Assembly (NCBI GenBank): GCA_938027685.1
Contig: CALJAM010000001.1
Location: 186,001 to 250,000 of the forward strand
Source of the DNA: an uncultured Bryobacteraceae bacterium
GTDB taxonomy: Bacteria > Acidobacteriota > Terriglobia > Bryobacterales > Bryobacteraceae
Length of the DNA stretch: 64,000 bases
Direction of reading: 5' to 3'
Positions 53,826-62,421 of the stretch are shown here, piece after piece. The notes under the pieces are model-generated. The model was not told the origin of the DNA and did no database searches. It saw only the letters and a list, made by a program, of their open reading frames with translations. The translations under genes were made by a program, and so were the position numbers. The stretch's first letter is position 1, and the number at the start of each line of letters is the position of its first letter.

Positions 53826-54833
53826 ATGAAACAGAGAAGACTGCGGGGCGGGTTGATCGGCTGCGGTTTTTTCGGTCGCATCCAGGCCGAGGCCTGGCGC
53901 CGCATCCCGGAGGTCGAAATCGTGGCGGCCTGCGACCGCGAGCTCGATCGCGCCCAGGCGTTGGCGCCCCGCGGCTACGCCTCTGCGGACGAAATGTTCC
54001 GGGCCGAGGCCCTGGATTTTGTCGACATCGCTACCGGTCCCGAAACTCATCTGGAGCTCGTACGAGCGGCAGCGGAGCGCAGGCTGCCCGTCATCTGCCA
54101 GAAGCCGATGGCTCGCAACTGGAGCGAAGCCGTAGCCATGGTGGAGGCGGCGGAAGCGGCAGGCGTGCGGCTGATCATTCACGAGAACTGGCGCTGGCAG
54201 CCGTGGTACCGCGAGGCAGCCGAACGCATCCGTCGGGGCGACATCGGTCATCCGGTGACCTACCTTTTCCGCACGCGCCGAAACGATGGCGGAGGGCCTG
54301 AACCTTATCCCGCGCAGCCCTATTTCCGGCGCATGCCGCGCCTGTTGATCTTCGAGACGCTGGTTCACACGCTCGATACGGCCCGTATGCTGTTCGGCGA
54401 GATCGAGGCTGTCTGCGCCTTTACCCGTCGCGTGAACCCTGTGATTGCCGGCGAGGACCATGCCGCACTGCTCGTGCGCCACGAGAGCGGACTGATGGGT
54501 GTTATCGACGGCCACCGTTTCCTGGATCTGGCGCCGGACTCGCCGCCCATGGGAGACGCCTTCTTCGAAGGCGGCGCGGGCATGATGCAGGTCTCCCCGG
54601 AGGGCCATCTCTTGGTAGACGGCCGCGTGGTCTGGGAAAACCGGATCAGCGAGGGCTACCGCGGCGACAGCGTGCGGGCCGCCCAGGAGCATTTTGTCCG
54701 CTGCCTGCGAGAGGGCGTACCGGCGGAAAGCGAGGGCAGGGAATACCTGAAAACGTTCGCGGCCGTCGAAGCGGCCTATCGGAGCGCCGCCGAGGGCCGC
54801 CTGGTGAAAGTGGCAGAGATCTGGGGATGCTGA
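53826..54833 (+). CDS. Gfo/Idh/MocA-family oxidoreductase (cytoplasmic)
   Basis: 335 aa. LRGGLIGCGFFGRIQAEAW is the NAD(P)-binding GxGxxG; VICQKPMARNWSEA has the catalytic Lys of the family CEKP-like motif; HENWRWQPWYREA and ETLVHTLDTARMLFGEIE line the active site. It lacks a signal peptide, unlike the one at 18670-19617. Its ATG is preceded by TACAAT (53811-53816), so a very short leader is likely. Overlaps the SMP-30 gene by 7 bp (ATGCTGA); the two probably work on the same sugar. Confidence 0.88.
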   Translation: MKQRRLRGGLIGCGFFGRIQAEAWRRIPEVEIVAACDRELDRAQALAPRGYASADEMFRAEALDFVDIATGPETHLELVRAAAERRLPVICQKPMARNWSEAVAMVEAAEAAGVRLIIHENWRWQPWYREAAERIRRGDIGHPVTYLFRTRRNDGGGPEPYPAQPYFRRMPRLLIFETLVHTLDTARMLFGEIEAVCAFTRRVNPVIAGEDHAALLVRHESGLMGVIDGHRFLDLAPDSPPMGDAFFEGGAGMMQVSPEGHLLVDGRVVWENRISEGYRGDSVRAAQEHFVRCLREGVPAESEGREYLKTFAAVEAAYRSAAEGRLVKVAEIWGC

Positions 54834-55693
54834 GAGACTGTCTGCTGTGGGCGGCGGCTGCCTTGGCCTCGGCGCAGGACTTCACCGACTTGCGCATCGA
54901 GCGCATTGCCGCCGGCTTCCGATTCACCGAAGGACCGGTGTGGTCGCGTGAAGGCTATCTGCTCTTCAGCGACGTGCCTCAGGATCTGATCCTGCGCTGG
55001 ACGCCGGGCAAGGGTGTGGCGCGGCTTCGCGAATCCTCCAACGGCGCCAACGGCAATGCGTTCGACGCTCAGGGACGGCTCTACACCTGCGAGAGCCGCA
55101 CGCGCCGCGTCGTGCGCATGGACGCCAAAGGTCAGCTCGAGATCCTCGCTGAGCGTTTCGAAGGCAAGCGTTTGAACGCACCCAACGACATCGTCGTGCG
55201 TCGTGACGGTCACGTCTATTTCACCGACCCCGCCTTCGGCGCCCAGCAGGATACCCGGGAGCTGGACTTTTACGGGGTGTACCACATCTCGCCCAAGGGG
55301 GAGATGGAAGCCATCGCCCGTTGGCAGACGCGGCCCAACGGGATCGCGCTCTCACCCGACGGCAGACGCCTCTTCGTGGCCAATTCCGATGAGCGCCAGG
55401 TGCGCGTCTTCGATCTGGATCGTCAAGGACGGGCCTCCGGGGAGCGCGTGTTGATCGCAGGCATCGAGGGCGTGCCGGACGGCCTGAAAGTGGACGAGCG
55501 AGGCAATCTTTACGTCGCCGCGCGGGGCATCGCCGTCTACACGGCCCAGGGCAAGCTGCTGCACACCATCGAAATGCCCGAGACGCCGTCCAATTGCGCT
55601 TTCGGCGATCCCGACTTCGGGGCTCTGTACGTGACCGCCCGCAGTTCGGTCTACCGCCTGCGCCTGAACGTCAAAGGCGCAGTGCCATACTGA
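54827..55693 (+). CDS. SMP-30/gluconolactonase-family protein, exported
   Basis: 288 aa. Signal peptide about 1-17. Six-bladed propeller: FTEGPVWSREGYLLFSDV, NGANGNAFDAQGRLYTCE, RLNAPNDIVVRRDGHVYFTDP (metal-binding residues) and PDGLKVDERGNLYVA. It hydrolyses sugar lactones, possibly the product of the preceding oxidoreductase. Followed after 7 bp by a Nudix gene. Confidence 0.9.
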   Translation: MLRDCLLWAAAALASAQDFTDLRIERIAAGFRFTEGPVWSREGYLLFSDVPQDLILRWTPGKGVARLRESSNGANGNAFDAQGRLYTCESRTRRVVRMDAKGQLEILAERFEGKRLNAPNDIVVRRDGHVYFTDPAFGAQQDTRELDFYGVYHISPKGEMEAIARWQTRPNGIALSPDGRRLFVANSDERQVRVFDLDRQGRASGERVLIAGIEGVPDGLKVDERGNLYVAARGIAVYTAQGKLLHTIEMPETPSNCAFGDPDFGALYVTARSSVYRLRLNVKGAVPY

Positions 55694-55700
55694 AGGGTGA

Positions 55701-56129
55701 ATGGAGCGCCGATATCCCGAGCGCCCGCTGGTGGGCGTCGGGGCGATCATCATCCAGGATGGCCGCCTGCTACTCGTCCGGCGCGGCAGCCCGCCCCAAC
55801 AGGGAGAATGGTCTCTGCCCGGCGGCCTCGTTGAAACGGGCGAGCGACTGGAAGAGGCGGTGCGGCGCGAGGTGCGCGAGGAGACCGGCCTCGAAGTCGA
55901 AGTGCTCAAGCTGGCCGGCGTTTTCGAGCGCATCGTGCGTGACGCGCAGGGGCGGCTCGAGTATCACTACATCTTGCTCGATTACCTGTGCCGCGTCTCG
56001 GGCGGCAGCCTGCGACACGGCACCGACGCGACCGCGGTCGCGTGGGTGACCCCCGACGAGCTGGCCGAATACCCGTTGACCTCGGGCACTCGGGAATTCC
56101 TCGAGCAGGCGCTCCGGGGCGAACTTTGA
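55701..56129 (+). CDS. Nudix hydrolase
   Basis: 142 aa. Nudix box GGLVETGERLEEAVRREVREETGLEVE follows the GX5EX7REUXEEXGU pattern. VGVGAIIIQDGRLLLVRRG and GEWSLPGG are ADP-ribose or dinucleotide pyrophosphatase-like. Substrate unknown. Its stop and the mutS2 start share one base (TGATG). Confidence 0.93.
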   Translation: MERRYPERPLVGVGAIIIQDGRLLLVRRGSPPQQGEWSLPGGLVETGERLEEAVRREVREETGLEVEVLKLAGVFERIVRDAQGRLEYHYILLDYLCRVSGGSLRHGTDATAVAWVTPDELAEYPLTSGTREFLEQALRGEL

Positions 56130-58534
56130 TGCGCACGACGAGCGCGGAGCTGCTCGAATTCGAAGCCTTACGCGAGCTGCTGGGCCGTTACGTAGCCAGT
56201 CCCTTGGGGCGCGCCGAGCTCGAGCGGGCCGCGCCCACTTTGGACCGCGGCTGGGTCGAGAACCAGTTCGCCGAGGTTGCCGAAGCCATCGCCTACCTGG
56301 AGGCGGCCTCCCGGCCCCAACCCGCCGCGCGCGGCGCGGCCGTGCGCTTCCGCTTCGACGGTCTGCCCGATCCCGGCGAGGCGCTGGCCAGACTGCGGAT
56401 CGAAGGAGCCGCTCTCGAACCGAAGCAAATCCAGGGCCTGGCGGAGTTGCTCGACCGGGCGGCGGACATCCGCGGCATCCTGCTGGCCGCCGCTCCCCGC
56501 TTCCCGAAACTGGCGGCGCGCGCCGCGGCCATGGGCGATTTCCGCGGTCTGCTGAAAGCTCTGGAGGGCAAGATCCTGCCGGACGGAACCGTCGCCGACG
56601 ACGCCAGCCCCGAACTGGCGCGTCTGCGCCGCGACATCGAGCGGCAAAGGCGGCTCATCGAACAGTCGCTCGAACGTTTCGTGCGCGCCCATCGCGAGGA
56701 CGGCCTGCTGCAGGAAGACTTCATCACCATCCGCAACGAGCGTTTCGTGGTGCCCATCGTCGCCGGCCGACAATGGCGCATCGAGGGCGTCGTGCACGGC
56801 GCCAGCGGCAGCGGCCATACCCTTTTCGTCGAACCGCTGGAGACGATCGAACTCAACAACGAACTCGTGCGCCTGGTCGAAGAAGAGGCGCGCGAGGTCC
56901 ACCGCATCCTGCTCGAGCTTTCTGCACGCTTGCGCGAGCACCTGGAAGCCATCGCGGGCACGGCGCGCCTGCTGGGCGAACTGGAGTGGCTTTTCGCGCG
57001 GGCTGCCTTCGCGCGCGACTTCGGCGCCGTGACGCCGCGTTTCAGCCAGCCCGGCGCTCGGCGGCTGTATTTGCGCGATGCCCGACATCCTCTGCTCGAA
57101 GACGTCTTGCGGCGGCAGCGGCGCCGCACGGTCCCCTTCTCGCTGGAGCTCGACGGGGGCGCCCGGGTTCTGCTGCTCAGCGGTCCCAATAGCGGCGGCA
57201 AGACCGTCACGCTCAAAACCGTGGGCCTCCTCGCCCTGATGGCGCACGCGGCCATCCCCGTTACCTGCGCCGAAGCCGAGCTGCCTTTCTTCGATCAGGT
57301 GCTGGCCGATTTCGGCGACGCCCAATCCATACAGGAGTCGCTGTCCACGTTTTCGGCGCACATGGCGCGCATGCGGGCCATCGTCGAAGAAGCAACGCCC
57401 GATTCCCTCGTACTGCTCGATGAGCTGGGGAGGGCCACGGACCCCGACGAGGGCGGCGCCCTTGGCGTAGCGATCCTCGAGCACCTGCGGCAGGCCGGCG
57501 CCTTCACGCTGGCTTCCACGCACCTTGCCGCGCTCAAGGTGTACGGCGCCACCACGCCCGGCGTCGTCAATGCATCGATGGGCTTCGACGAGGCCACGTT
57601 GACGCCCAATTACCGGTTACGCATCGGCCTGCCCGGCAAGTCCGCAGGGCTCGACATCGCCGCGCGACTTGGGTTGCCCGCCGCGCTGCTCGCGCGGGCC
57701 CGAACGGCCCTCGGCGCGCGCGAGCAGGACATCGCGCGCTTCATCCGCGAATTGCACGAGCAGCGGGACGAGCTCGAACGCCAGCAGCGCCTCGTACGCG
57801 AGGAGCGGGAGAGACTGGCCGCGCGCGAGCGCTCGCTGGCGGCCGAATGGCAACGACGCGAGACGGCGAAGCTGGCCGAGCTCGAACGTCGCTTGCAGGA
57901 GGTTCTCGAGGGGTTCCAGCGACAGGCTGCGGAGCTGTTCGAAGAATTGCGGCGGAGCGGAGCTTCCGAGAAGAGGGCGCGCCAGCGCGTAGCCCGGCTC
58001 GAGGGCGAGCTGCGTGAGCAGATCCGCACCATCCCAGGGATGAGCCCGGTCCAACCGGCAGGCGCCCAGCCGCCCGCACTGCGCGAGGGCGCGCGTGTGC
58101 GGCTGCGCGACCTGCGCGAGCCCGCGCGCGTGCGGCGGCTGATCGGCGAGGACCGTCTGGAAGTCGAGGCAGGGCTGTTGCGCATGCAAGTCTCACGGGA
58201 CGACGTGCTCGAGGTGCTGCCCGACGCCGCGCCGGCGGGCCGGCCGAACGAGGGGTTCCGCCTGGAAGCGGCGCCGCGCACCGCCGAGTCGCTGCGCGAA
58301 ATCAACGTGATCGGGCAGCACGCCGAGGAGGCCGTGGCCGCGGTGGATAAGTTCCTCGACAGCGCCGTGTTGGCCTCGCTCGAGCGCGTGCGCATCGTCC
58401 ACGGACACGGCATGGGCGTGCTCCGGCGCGCCATTGCCGAACTGTTATCGAACCATCCGCACGTCGCGCGATTTTATTCCGCTCCTCCCCAGGAGGGCGG
58501 GGCAGGAGCGACAATCGTCGAGCTGCGCACCTGA
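56129..58534 (+). CDS. mutS2: Endonuclease MutS2
   Basis: 801 aa from ATG 56129. DNA-binding core and clamp (about 1-340), ATPase domain with Walker A LLSGPNSGGKTVTLKTVGLL (about 350), FSAHMARMRAIVEEA and LVLLDELGRATDPDEGGAL (Walker B), a coiled-coil stretch (about 520-650) and a C-terminal Smr endonuclease domain (about 725-801) with INVIGQHAEEA and VRIVHGHGMGVLR. It acts in recombination control or ribosome rescue, by family knowledge. No mutL nearby. Confidence 0.96.
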   Translation: MRTTSAELLEFEALRELLGRYVASPLGRAELERAAPTLDRGWVENQFAEVAEAIAYLEAASRPQPAARGAAVRFRFDGLPDPGEALARLRIEGAALEPKQIQGLAELLDRAADIRGILLAAAPRFPKLAARAAAMGDFRGLLKALEGKILPDGTVADDASPELARLRRDIERQRRLIEQSLERFVRAHREDGLLQEDFITIRNERFVVPIVAGRQWRIEGVVHGASGSGHTLFVEPLETIELNNELVRLVEEEAREVHRILLELSARLREHLEAIAGTARLLGELEWLFARAAFARDFGAVTPRFSQPGARRLYLRDARHPLLEDVLRRQRRRTVPFSLELDGGARVLLLSGPNSGGKTVTLKTVGLLALMAHAAIPVTCAEAELPFFDQVLADFGDAQSIQESLSTFSAHMARMRAIVEEATPDSLVLLDELGRATDPDEGGALGVAILEHLRQAGAFTLASTHLAALKVYGATTPGVVNASMGFDEATLTPNYRLRIGLPGKSAGLDIAARLGLPAALLARARTALGAREQDIARFIRELHEQRDELERQQRLVREERERLAARERSLAAEWQRRETAKLAELERRLQEVLEGFQRQAAELFEELRRSGASEKRARQRVARLEGELREQIRTIPGMSPVQPAGAQPPALREGARVRLRDLREPARVRRLIGEDRLEVEAGLLRMQVSRDDVLEVLPDAAPAGRPNEGFRLEAAPRTAESLREINVIGQHAEEAVAAVDKFLDSAVLASLERVRIVHGHGMGVLRRAIAELLSNHPHVARFYSAPPQEGGAGATIVELRT

Positions 58535-58546
58535 CGATCGGACCCG

Positions 58547-58583
58547 CCGGCTCTGGGGAGCCGGGCGTAACCTGCTGGGTTTT
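58547..58583 (+). terminator. Possible rho-independent terminator after mutS2
   Basis: CCGGCTC, a 4-nt loop and GAGCCGG (58547-58564) form a 7-bp stem, but the T run (GGGTTTT) comes about 14 nt later, after another weak stem AACC/GGTT. Only moderately convincing. Confidence 0.3.
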
Positions 58584-58611
58584 CGCAGCGTGGACGATCT
58601 GCGTGAGCCGC

Positions 58612-58641
58612 TTGTCGAACTTGATATTCCCGATGTACAAT
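58612..58641 (+). promoter_or_regulatory. Candidate promoter of the rhodanese gene
   Basis: TTGTCG (58612-58617), 18-bp spacer and TACAAT (58636-58641); predicted start near 58648 just before the GGAGGGG ribosome binding site. TTGATA with TATAAA (58621-58650) is an alternative but would leave almost no leader. Confidence 0.42.
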
Positions 58642-58663
58642 GTCTATAAATCGGAGGGGAACC

Positions 58664-59506
58664 ATGCAAGCCTACGCAAATCCACAAGTTCTCGTTTCGA
58701 CGGACTGGGTCGCGGCCCGCCTGGGTGACCGCAACATCCGCATCGTCGAGGTGGACGTAGACACGGAAGCCTACGCTCAGGGACACGTACCGGGGGCCAT
58801 CGCCTGGTCCTGGAAGACGCAGCTCTGCGATACCGTCCGCCGCGATATTCTCTCCCGGGAGCAATTCGAGGAGCTCATGAGCAGCTCCGGGGTGACCAAC
58901 GAGACCACGCTGGTGCTTTACGGAGATAACAACAACTGGTTTGCCGCGTGGGCGTTTTGGCAGGCCAAGATTTACGGACATCCGCAGGTGCGCCTGATGG
59001 ACGGCGGCCGCAAGAAGTGGCTGGCCGAGGGGCGGCCGTTATCCCATGAGGTTCCCACCTATCCCCGGACTCGCTATCAGGCTTCGGAGGCCGATCCCAG
59101 CCTGCGCGCTTTGCTTACGGACGTCCAGCGGGCCGTCGACTCAGGTTCGGCGGTTCTGGTGGACGTACGGAGCCCGGCAGAGTACGCCGGCGAGATTCTG
59201 GCGCCTCCGGGCTTGCCCGAAACTTGCCAGCGCGGCGGCCACATTCCGGGCGCCCTCAACATCCCCTGGGCTTTGGCCTGCAATGACGACGGGACCTTCA
59301 AGAGCGCCGCGGAGTTGCGCCAAATCTATCGTGCGCAGGGCGTCGACGGCAGCAAGCCCGTGATCGCCTACTGCCGCATTGGCGAGCGCTCAAGCCACAC
59401 CTGGTTCGTCCTGAAGTACCTTTTGGGTTACCCTGAGGTCCGGAACTACGACGGATCCTGGACCGAATGGGGCAACCTCGTGGGCGTTCCCATCGAGCGC
59501 GGCTGA
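58664..59506 (+). CDS. Thiosulfate sulfurtransferase (rhodanese, two-domain)
   Basis: 280 aa from ATG 58664, with GGAGGGG 4-10 nt upstream. N-terminal inactive rhodanese domain (about 5-130) with VDTEAYAQGHVPGAIAWSW; C-terminal active domain with VLVDVRSPAEYAGEI and the catalytic Cys in YCRIGERSSHTWFVLKYLLG (about residue 236). CRIGERSS-type loop fits CysA/SseA proteins of thiosulfate sulfur transfer. Cytoplasmic. Convergent with the propeller protein gene, 7 bp apart. Confidence 0.92.
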   Translation: MQAYANPQVLVSTDWVAARLGDRNIRIVEVDVDTEAYAQGHVPGAIAWSWKTQLCDTVRRDILSREQFEELMSSSGVTNETTLVLYGDNNNWFAAWAFWQAKIYGHPQVRLMDGGRKKWLAEGRPLSHEVPTYPRTRYQASEADPSLRALLTDVQRAVDSGSAVLVDVRSPAEYAGEILAPPGLPETCQRGGHIPGALNIPWALACNDDGTFKSAAELRQIYRAQGVDGSKPVIAYCRIGERSSHTWFVLKYLLGYPEVRNYDGSWTEWGNLVGVPIERG

Positions 59507-59513
59507 ACGTGCT

Positions 59514-61625
59514 TTACCGGACGGCGATCGTCACCGCGTTGGATCTCTGCCCCGCGGCGGTGATCAGCACGGCCACCTCGCCCTTGCCCGCCAGCGTACG
59601 CGGCACGCGTACGTTGACCTGATCGAGCGCCGCGTACTGCGGCTGCGGCGCTGCGCCGACCACGTCGGCCTTCTGTCCGCCGATGGTGGCGGCTATCGCC
59701 GAACCTGCGCCGCGGATGCCCGTACCGAACAGAAGCAGGATCAAATCGTCACCCTCCGGACCGAGATCCAGCGGTACCGGCGCGCACCCCTGTGCGGTGC
59801 AGGAAAACACGCTCTCGACCGTCTGCACGCCGCCGCGGATGCGGACCGCCACGGCCGCAGCCACGCCTGCGCAGTAGGCGTTCGCCGAAAACAGCCCGGG
59901 CGCAACCGGAGCAATCTCGAACGGTATCGCAAGCTTCCGGCTTTCGTGCGTCGTGACGACCGCCGTGGCCGGGCCCGCGCGCAGCCCCGCGGGCACGATG
60001 AAGTCGACCTGCTCGGGACTGACCATGCTCAGCATCGCCACCGCTGAAGTTCCGCCGCTGTCGGCGATGCGAACCTCGACGCCGCTCAGCGTCGGCCGAG
60101 GACTGTCGGCCGTCTGAAGACGCGCCGCAAGGTCGAAGCCCGTCAGCGAGGCCCAGGATTCGGGTGCCACGACGCCGGCGACGAAACTGGCCCCGTTGCG
60201 CACCACGCCGTTCTCGATTGGGTCGGCGATCCCGTTGCGGTTGGCGTCCGGAAAGCGGGTCAGGAAGATCTGACGGAAATCGTTGCCGTTGAAGTCCTTG
60301 ATCAGCTTGCCGGTCGGGTCGTAGGTAGGTACGCGGCGGTTGAAGGCCAACAGCGACCCGTCATGCGACCAGACCAGCGCCTCGGCCGCCCGCAGACCGG
60401 GCCCGTGAGGCGTCAACCAGTACGCGGCGCCGAACAGCGGCCCCGGCTTGACGCAAATGGCAGCCACCCCGTTGTCGCTCAGCACCGCGACGGAGTTGCC
60501 GGAGGGGTGCCAGCGCACGCCGCCTGCCGCGCCCGCGGGCAGGAACGAAGCCTGAATGGGTCGCCGGGCGGGATCCGGGTCTTGGTCGGATCCCTCGGCG
60601 TCGATGATGAACACCTGGCGCGAACCGTCCGGCGCGGTGGCGTAATATGCGATCCGCGTGCCGTCGTGCGATCCGCGTACGATGCCCGCTGCGGGCGTCC
60701 GCGTGAGGCGCCGGATGGTAATGCCGCGAGGCGGCTGCATGTACGTCGTCTTCGTGCCCGAGTCCGAGGTCGTGATGTCTACCGTCTCGGGTATGTCCGC
60801 CACGAACAGCGAGCTGGTTACGGTCTTGCCGTCGGCCTCCACTACCTGACCGATGAAGGCCCGCATTTGCCCGCGGCGGCCGACCCAAGAGTCATCCGCT
60901 GCCCGAATCAGGTCGCCCGCTTTGGCCTGAGCCTGGGGCACCACCGGAACCAGCAGGGCCGTCCAGTGCGAGCAGCCCTTCGGCGCACGAGGATGCGGCT
61001 CCATATATCCAACCGTCCGCCCGTAGCTCTGCAGCAGGAAGTCGTCGTAGGTGAACCCGATGCGATTGCCATCGAGGGTGTACTCGTGGCGATGCGTGCC
61101 GCCCCGATGGGCGCCCGGCGTGGTCACTTCCGAGCTGACGTCGCGGCAGTCGACGAAGCGGACGTCGCCTGCGCCGTCGCCCCGCACCACTGCGCCCCTG
61201 CGGTTGCGGATGTTGTAGAAGCCCAGCACGGGCGTTTCCTCCAGCAGGGGTCCGTGGATGAAGACGACCTCGTCGTCGATGTGGCTGAAGGAGGCCGCGC
61301 CGACGCCCGGCGCCATGTTCACCGGATCCAGCTTGTAGGCCGGAGCGTAAAGGATGTTCTCCAGACCGGTCGAGACGCTGACCTTCATGATGCTTGTGCA
61401 GTTGCCGATGCCGGCGCCGAGCGTTTCGCGGGTGTCTACCACCAGGAAACGATCGTCGCGTGAGAAGTTGTCGTTGTTGTCCAACGCGTGGTTGATGGGA
61501 GTGAAAGTTAACTGCCACTCCAGGTTCTGCTGGGCGAGGGCCACGGAAGGACCGCGACCCGGCTTGAGGATGAACGCGAGAGCGGCCGCAACCGCCGCGA
61601 TCAGAAGCAACCGGATGCTGTTCAT
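59514..61625 (-). CDS. Secreted propeller protein with Solibacter-type C-terminal domain (TIGR03437)
   Basis: 703 aa from ATG 61625. Signal peptide about 1-28. The N-terminal two thirds read as TolB-like beta-propeller repeats (RDDRFLVVDTRE, YTLDGNRIGFTYDDFLL, SHDGTRIAYYATAPDGSRQVFII, VRWHPSGNSVAVL, WSHDGSLLAFNRR). The C-terminal 200 residues, SPEQVDFIVPAGLRAGPATAVVT, APGLFSAN, LILLLFGTGIRGAGS and LDQVNVRVPRTLAGKGEVAVLITAAGQRSN, match the repeated module found in many Solibacter proteins. Function unknown; probably cell-surface or extracellular. Confidence 0.85.
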   Translation of the reverse strand: MNSIRLLLIAAVAAALAFILKPGRGPSVALAQQNLEWQLTFTPINHALDNNDNFSRDDRFLVVDTRETLGAGIGNCTSIMKVSVSTGLENILYAPAYKLDPVNMAPGVGAASFSHIDDEVVFIHGPLLEETPVLGFYNIRNRRGAVVRGDGAGDVRFVDCRDVSSEVTTPGAHRGGTHRHEYTLDGNRIGFTYDDFLLQSYGRTVGYMEPHPRAPKGCSHWTALLVPVVPQAQAKAGDLIRAADDSWVGRRGQMRAFIGQVVEADGKTVTSSLFVADIPETVDITTSDSGTKTTYMQPPRGITIRRLTRTPAAGIVRGSHDGTRIAYYATAPDGSRQVFIIDAEGSDQDPDPARRPIQASFLPAGAAGGVRWHPSGNSVAVLSDNGVAAICVKPGPLFGAAYWLTPHGPGLRAAEALVWSHDGSLLAFNRRVPTYDPTGKLIKDFNGNDFRQIFLTRFPDANRNGIADPIENGVVRNGASFVAGVVAPESWASLTGFDLAARLQTADSPRPTLSGVEVRIADSGGTSAVAMLSMVSPEQVDFIVPAGLRAGPATAVVTTHESRKLAIPFEIAPVAPGLFSANAYCAGVAAAVAVRIRGGVQTVESVFSCTAQGCAPVPLDLGPEGDDLILLLFGTGIRGAGSAIAATIGGQKADVVGAAPQPQYAALDQVNVRVPRTLAGKGEVAVLITAAGQRSNAVTIAVR

Positions 61626-62385
61626 GGACTGATCCCTCACTGTCCGACTAGGCCGCGCTACGGACTCGAACGGCGGCCGGCTCAGAGTATACCACTGCAT
61701 GCAAAACAACACAAGTCCCAAAACGCGTCCCGGCCCTTACCTTTCCGCGGCGGTGACGGCCGCCCCAACCAGTCGCCACGCTACGGGTCACCGATGCCCG
61801 ATCAGCGGGCGCGGAGCCCGATCTCCGGGGAGGCTCCTGGCTGCCCAACCCCCGGCGACGGTGCGGCACAGCTGCTCGGACGGTCGCGGCTCACCTCGGC
61901 GCGAACAAGCCGGCCGCGCGTTCGGCGCCCCTCCCGCCGTCTTGAAGGAGGACATGCGCCACGCACCAGCTTCAGCGCTGCCGGGCCCGGCCCAACCAGT
62001 CCTGCCCGCGGACCCGCGGCAAGGAGCCGTGCCTGCCTCGCGTAGTGCGTCAGTGAGGTCGTAGCCGGCGATGCGTCTCCCCGTGGACGCCGAACGCCGC
62101 CACCCCGCTTGTCCGATCATGAGGCCGGCGGCGGGAGTCAGCTCTTACGGAAGTTGCCGACCTCTTTGGCCTCCCCGAGCGCCTGTGGCGGCGGGAGCGA
62201 ACCGATGGATTCGAGAGGTGCTTCGTGCGGCTCAGGCGGTGCACGCAGCCATGGGTCCGTTTCAGCCGCGCAGCCGGCACCAGCCGGCCGGTCTGCGGGG
62301 CCCTTCGCAAGACTCACGGGGAGCGGGGAATCTGTGCGGTGCCGCTCTCGAAAGAGGTGCCGGCATGGTGGAAACGGGACTGGCG
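61626..62385. other. 760-bp GC-rich stretch without a gene
   Basis: Between two divergent genes. It includes the probable leader of the propeller gene (CTAGTCGGAC to GAGGGATCAG, about 61630-61655). Short frames exist on both strands but none has family features. No tRNA or clear ncRNA shape seen. Confidence 0.4.
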
Positions 62386-62414
62386 TTGACAAAACGATTT
62401 TAAAACGTTAAAAT
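62386..62414 (+). promoter_or_regulatory. Strong promoter of the TonB receptor gene, with palindromic operator candidate
   Basis: TTGACA (62386-62391), 17-bp spacer, TAAAAT (62409-62414), near-consensus. The predicted start is at 62421 and the ATG at 62422, so the mRNA has no leader. A 17-bp imperfect palindrome, AACGATTTTAAAACGTT, lies at 62393-62409, overlapping the spacer and the -10, as expected for a repressor of LacI or similar type. Confidence 0.65.
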
Positions 62415-62421
62415 AGCGCTT

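Noticed and set aside
61788-62403. Short open frames and GC-rich palindromic runs before the TonB gene, considered as a ncRNA
   Set aside because: No consistent fold or conserved RNA feature could be seen by eye; GC richness alone makes such stems.
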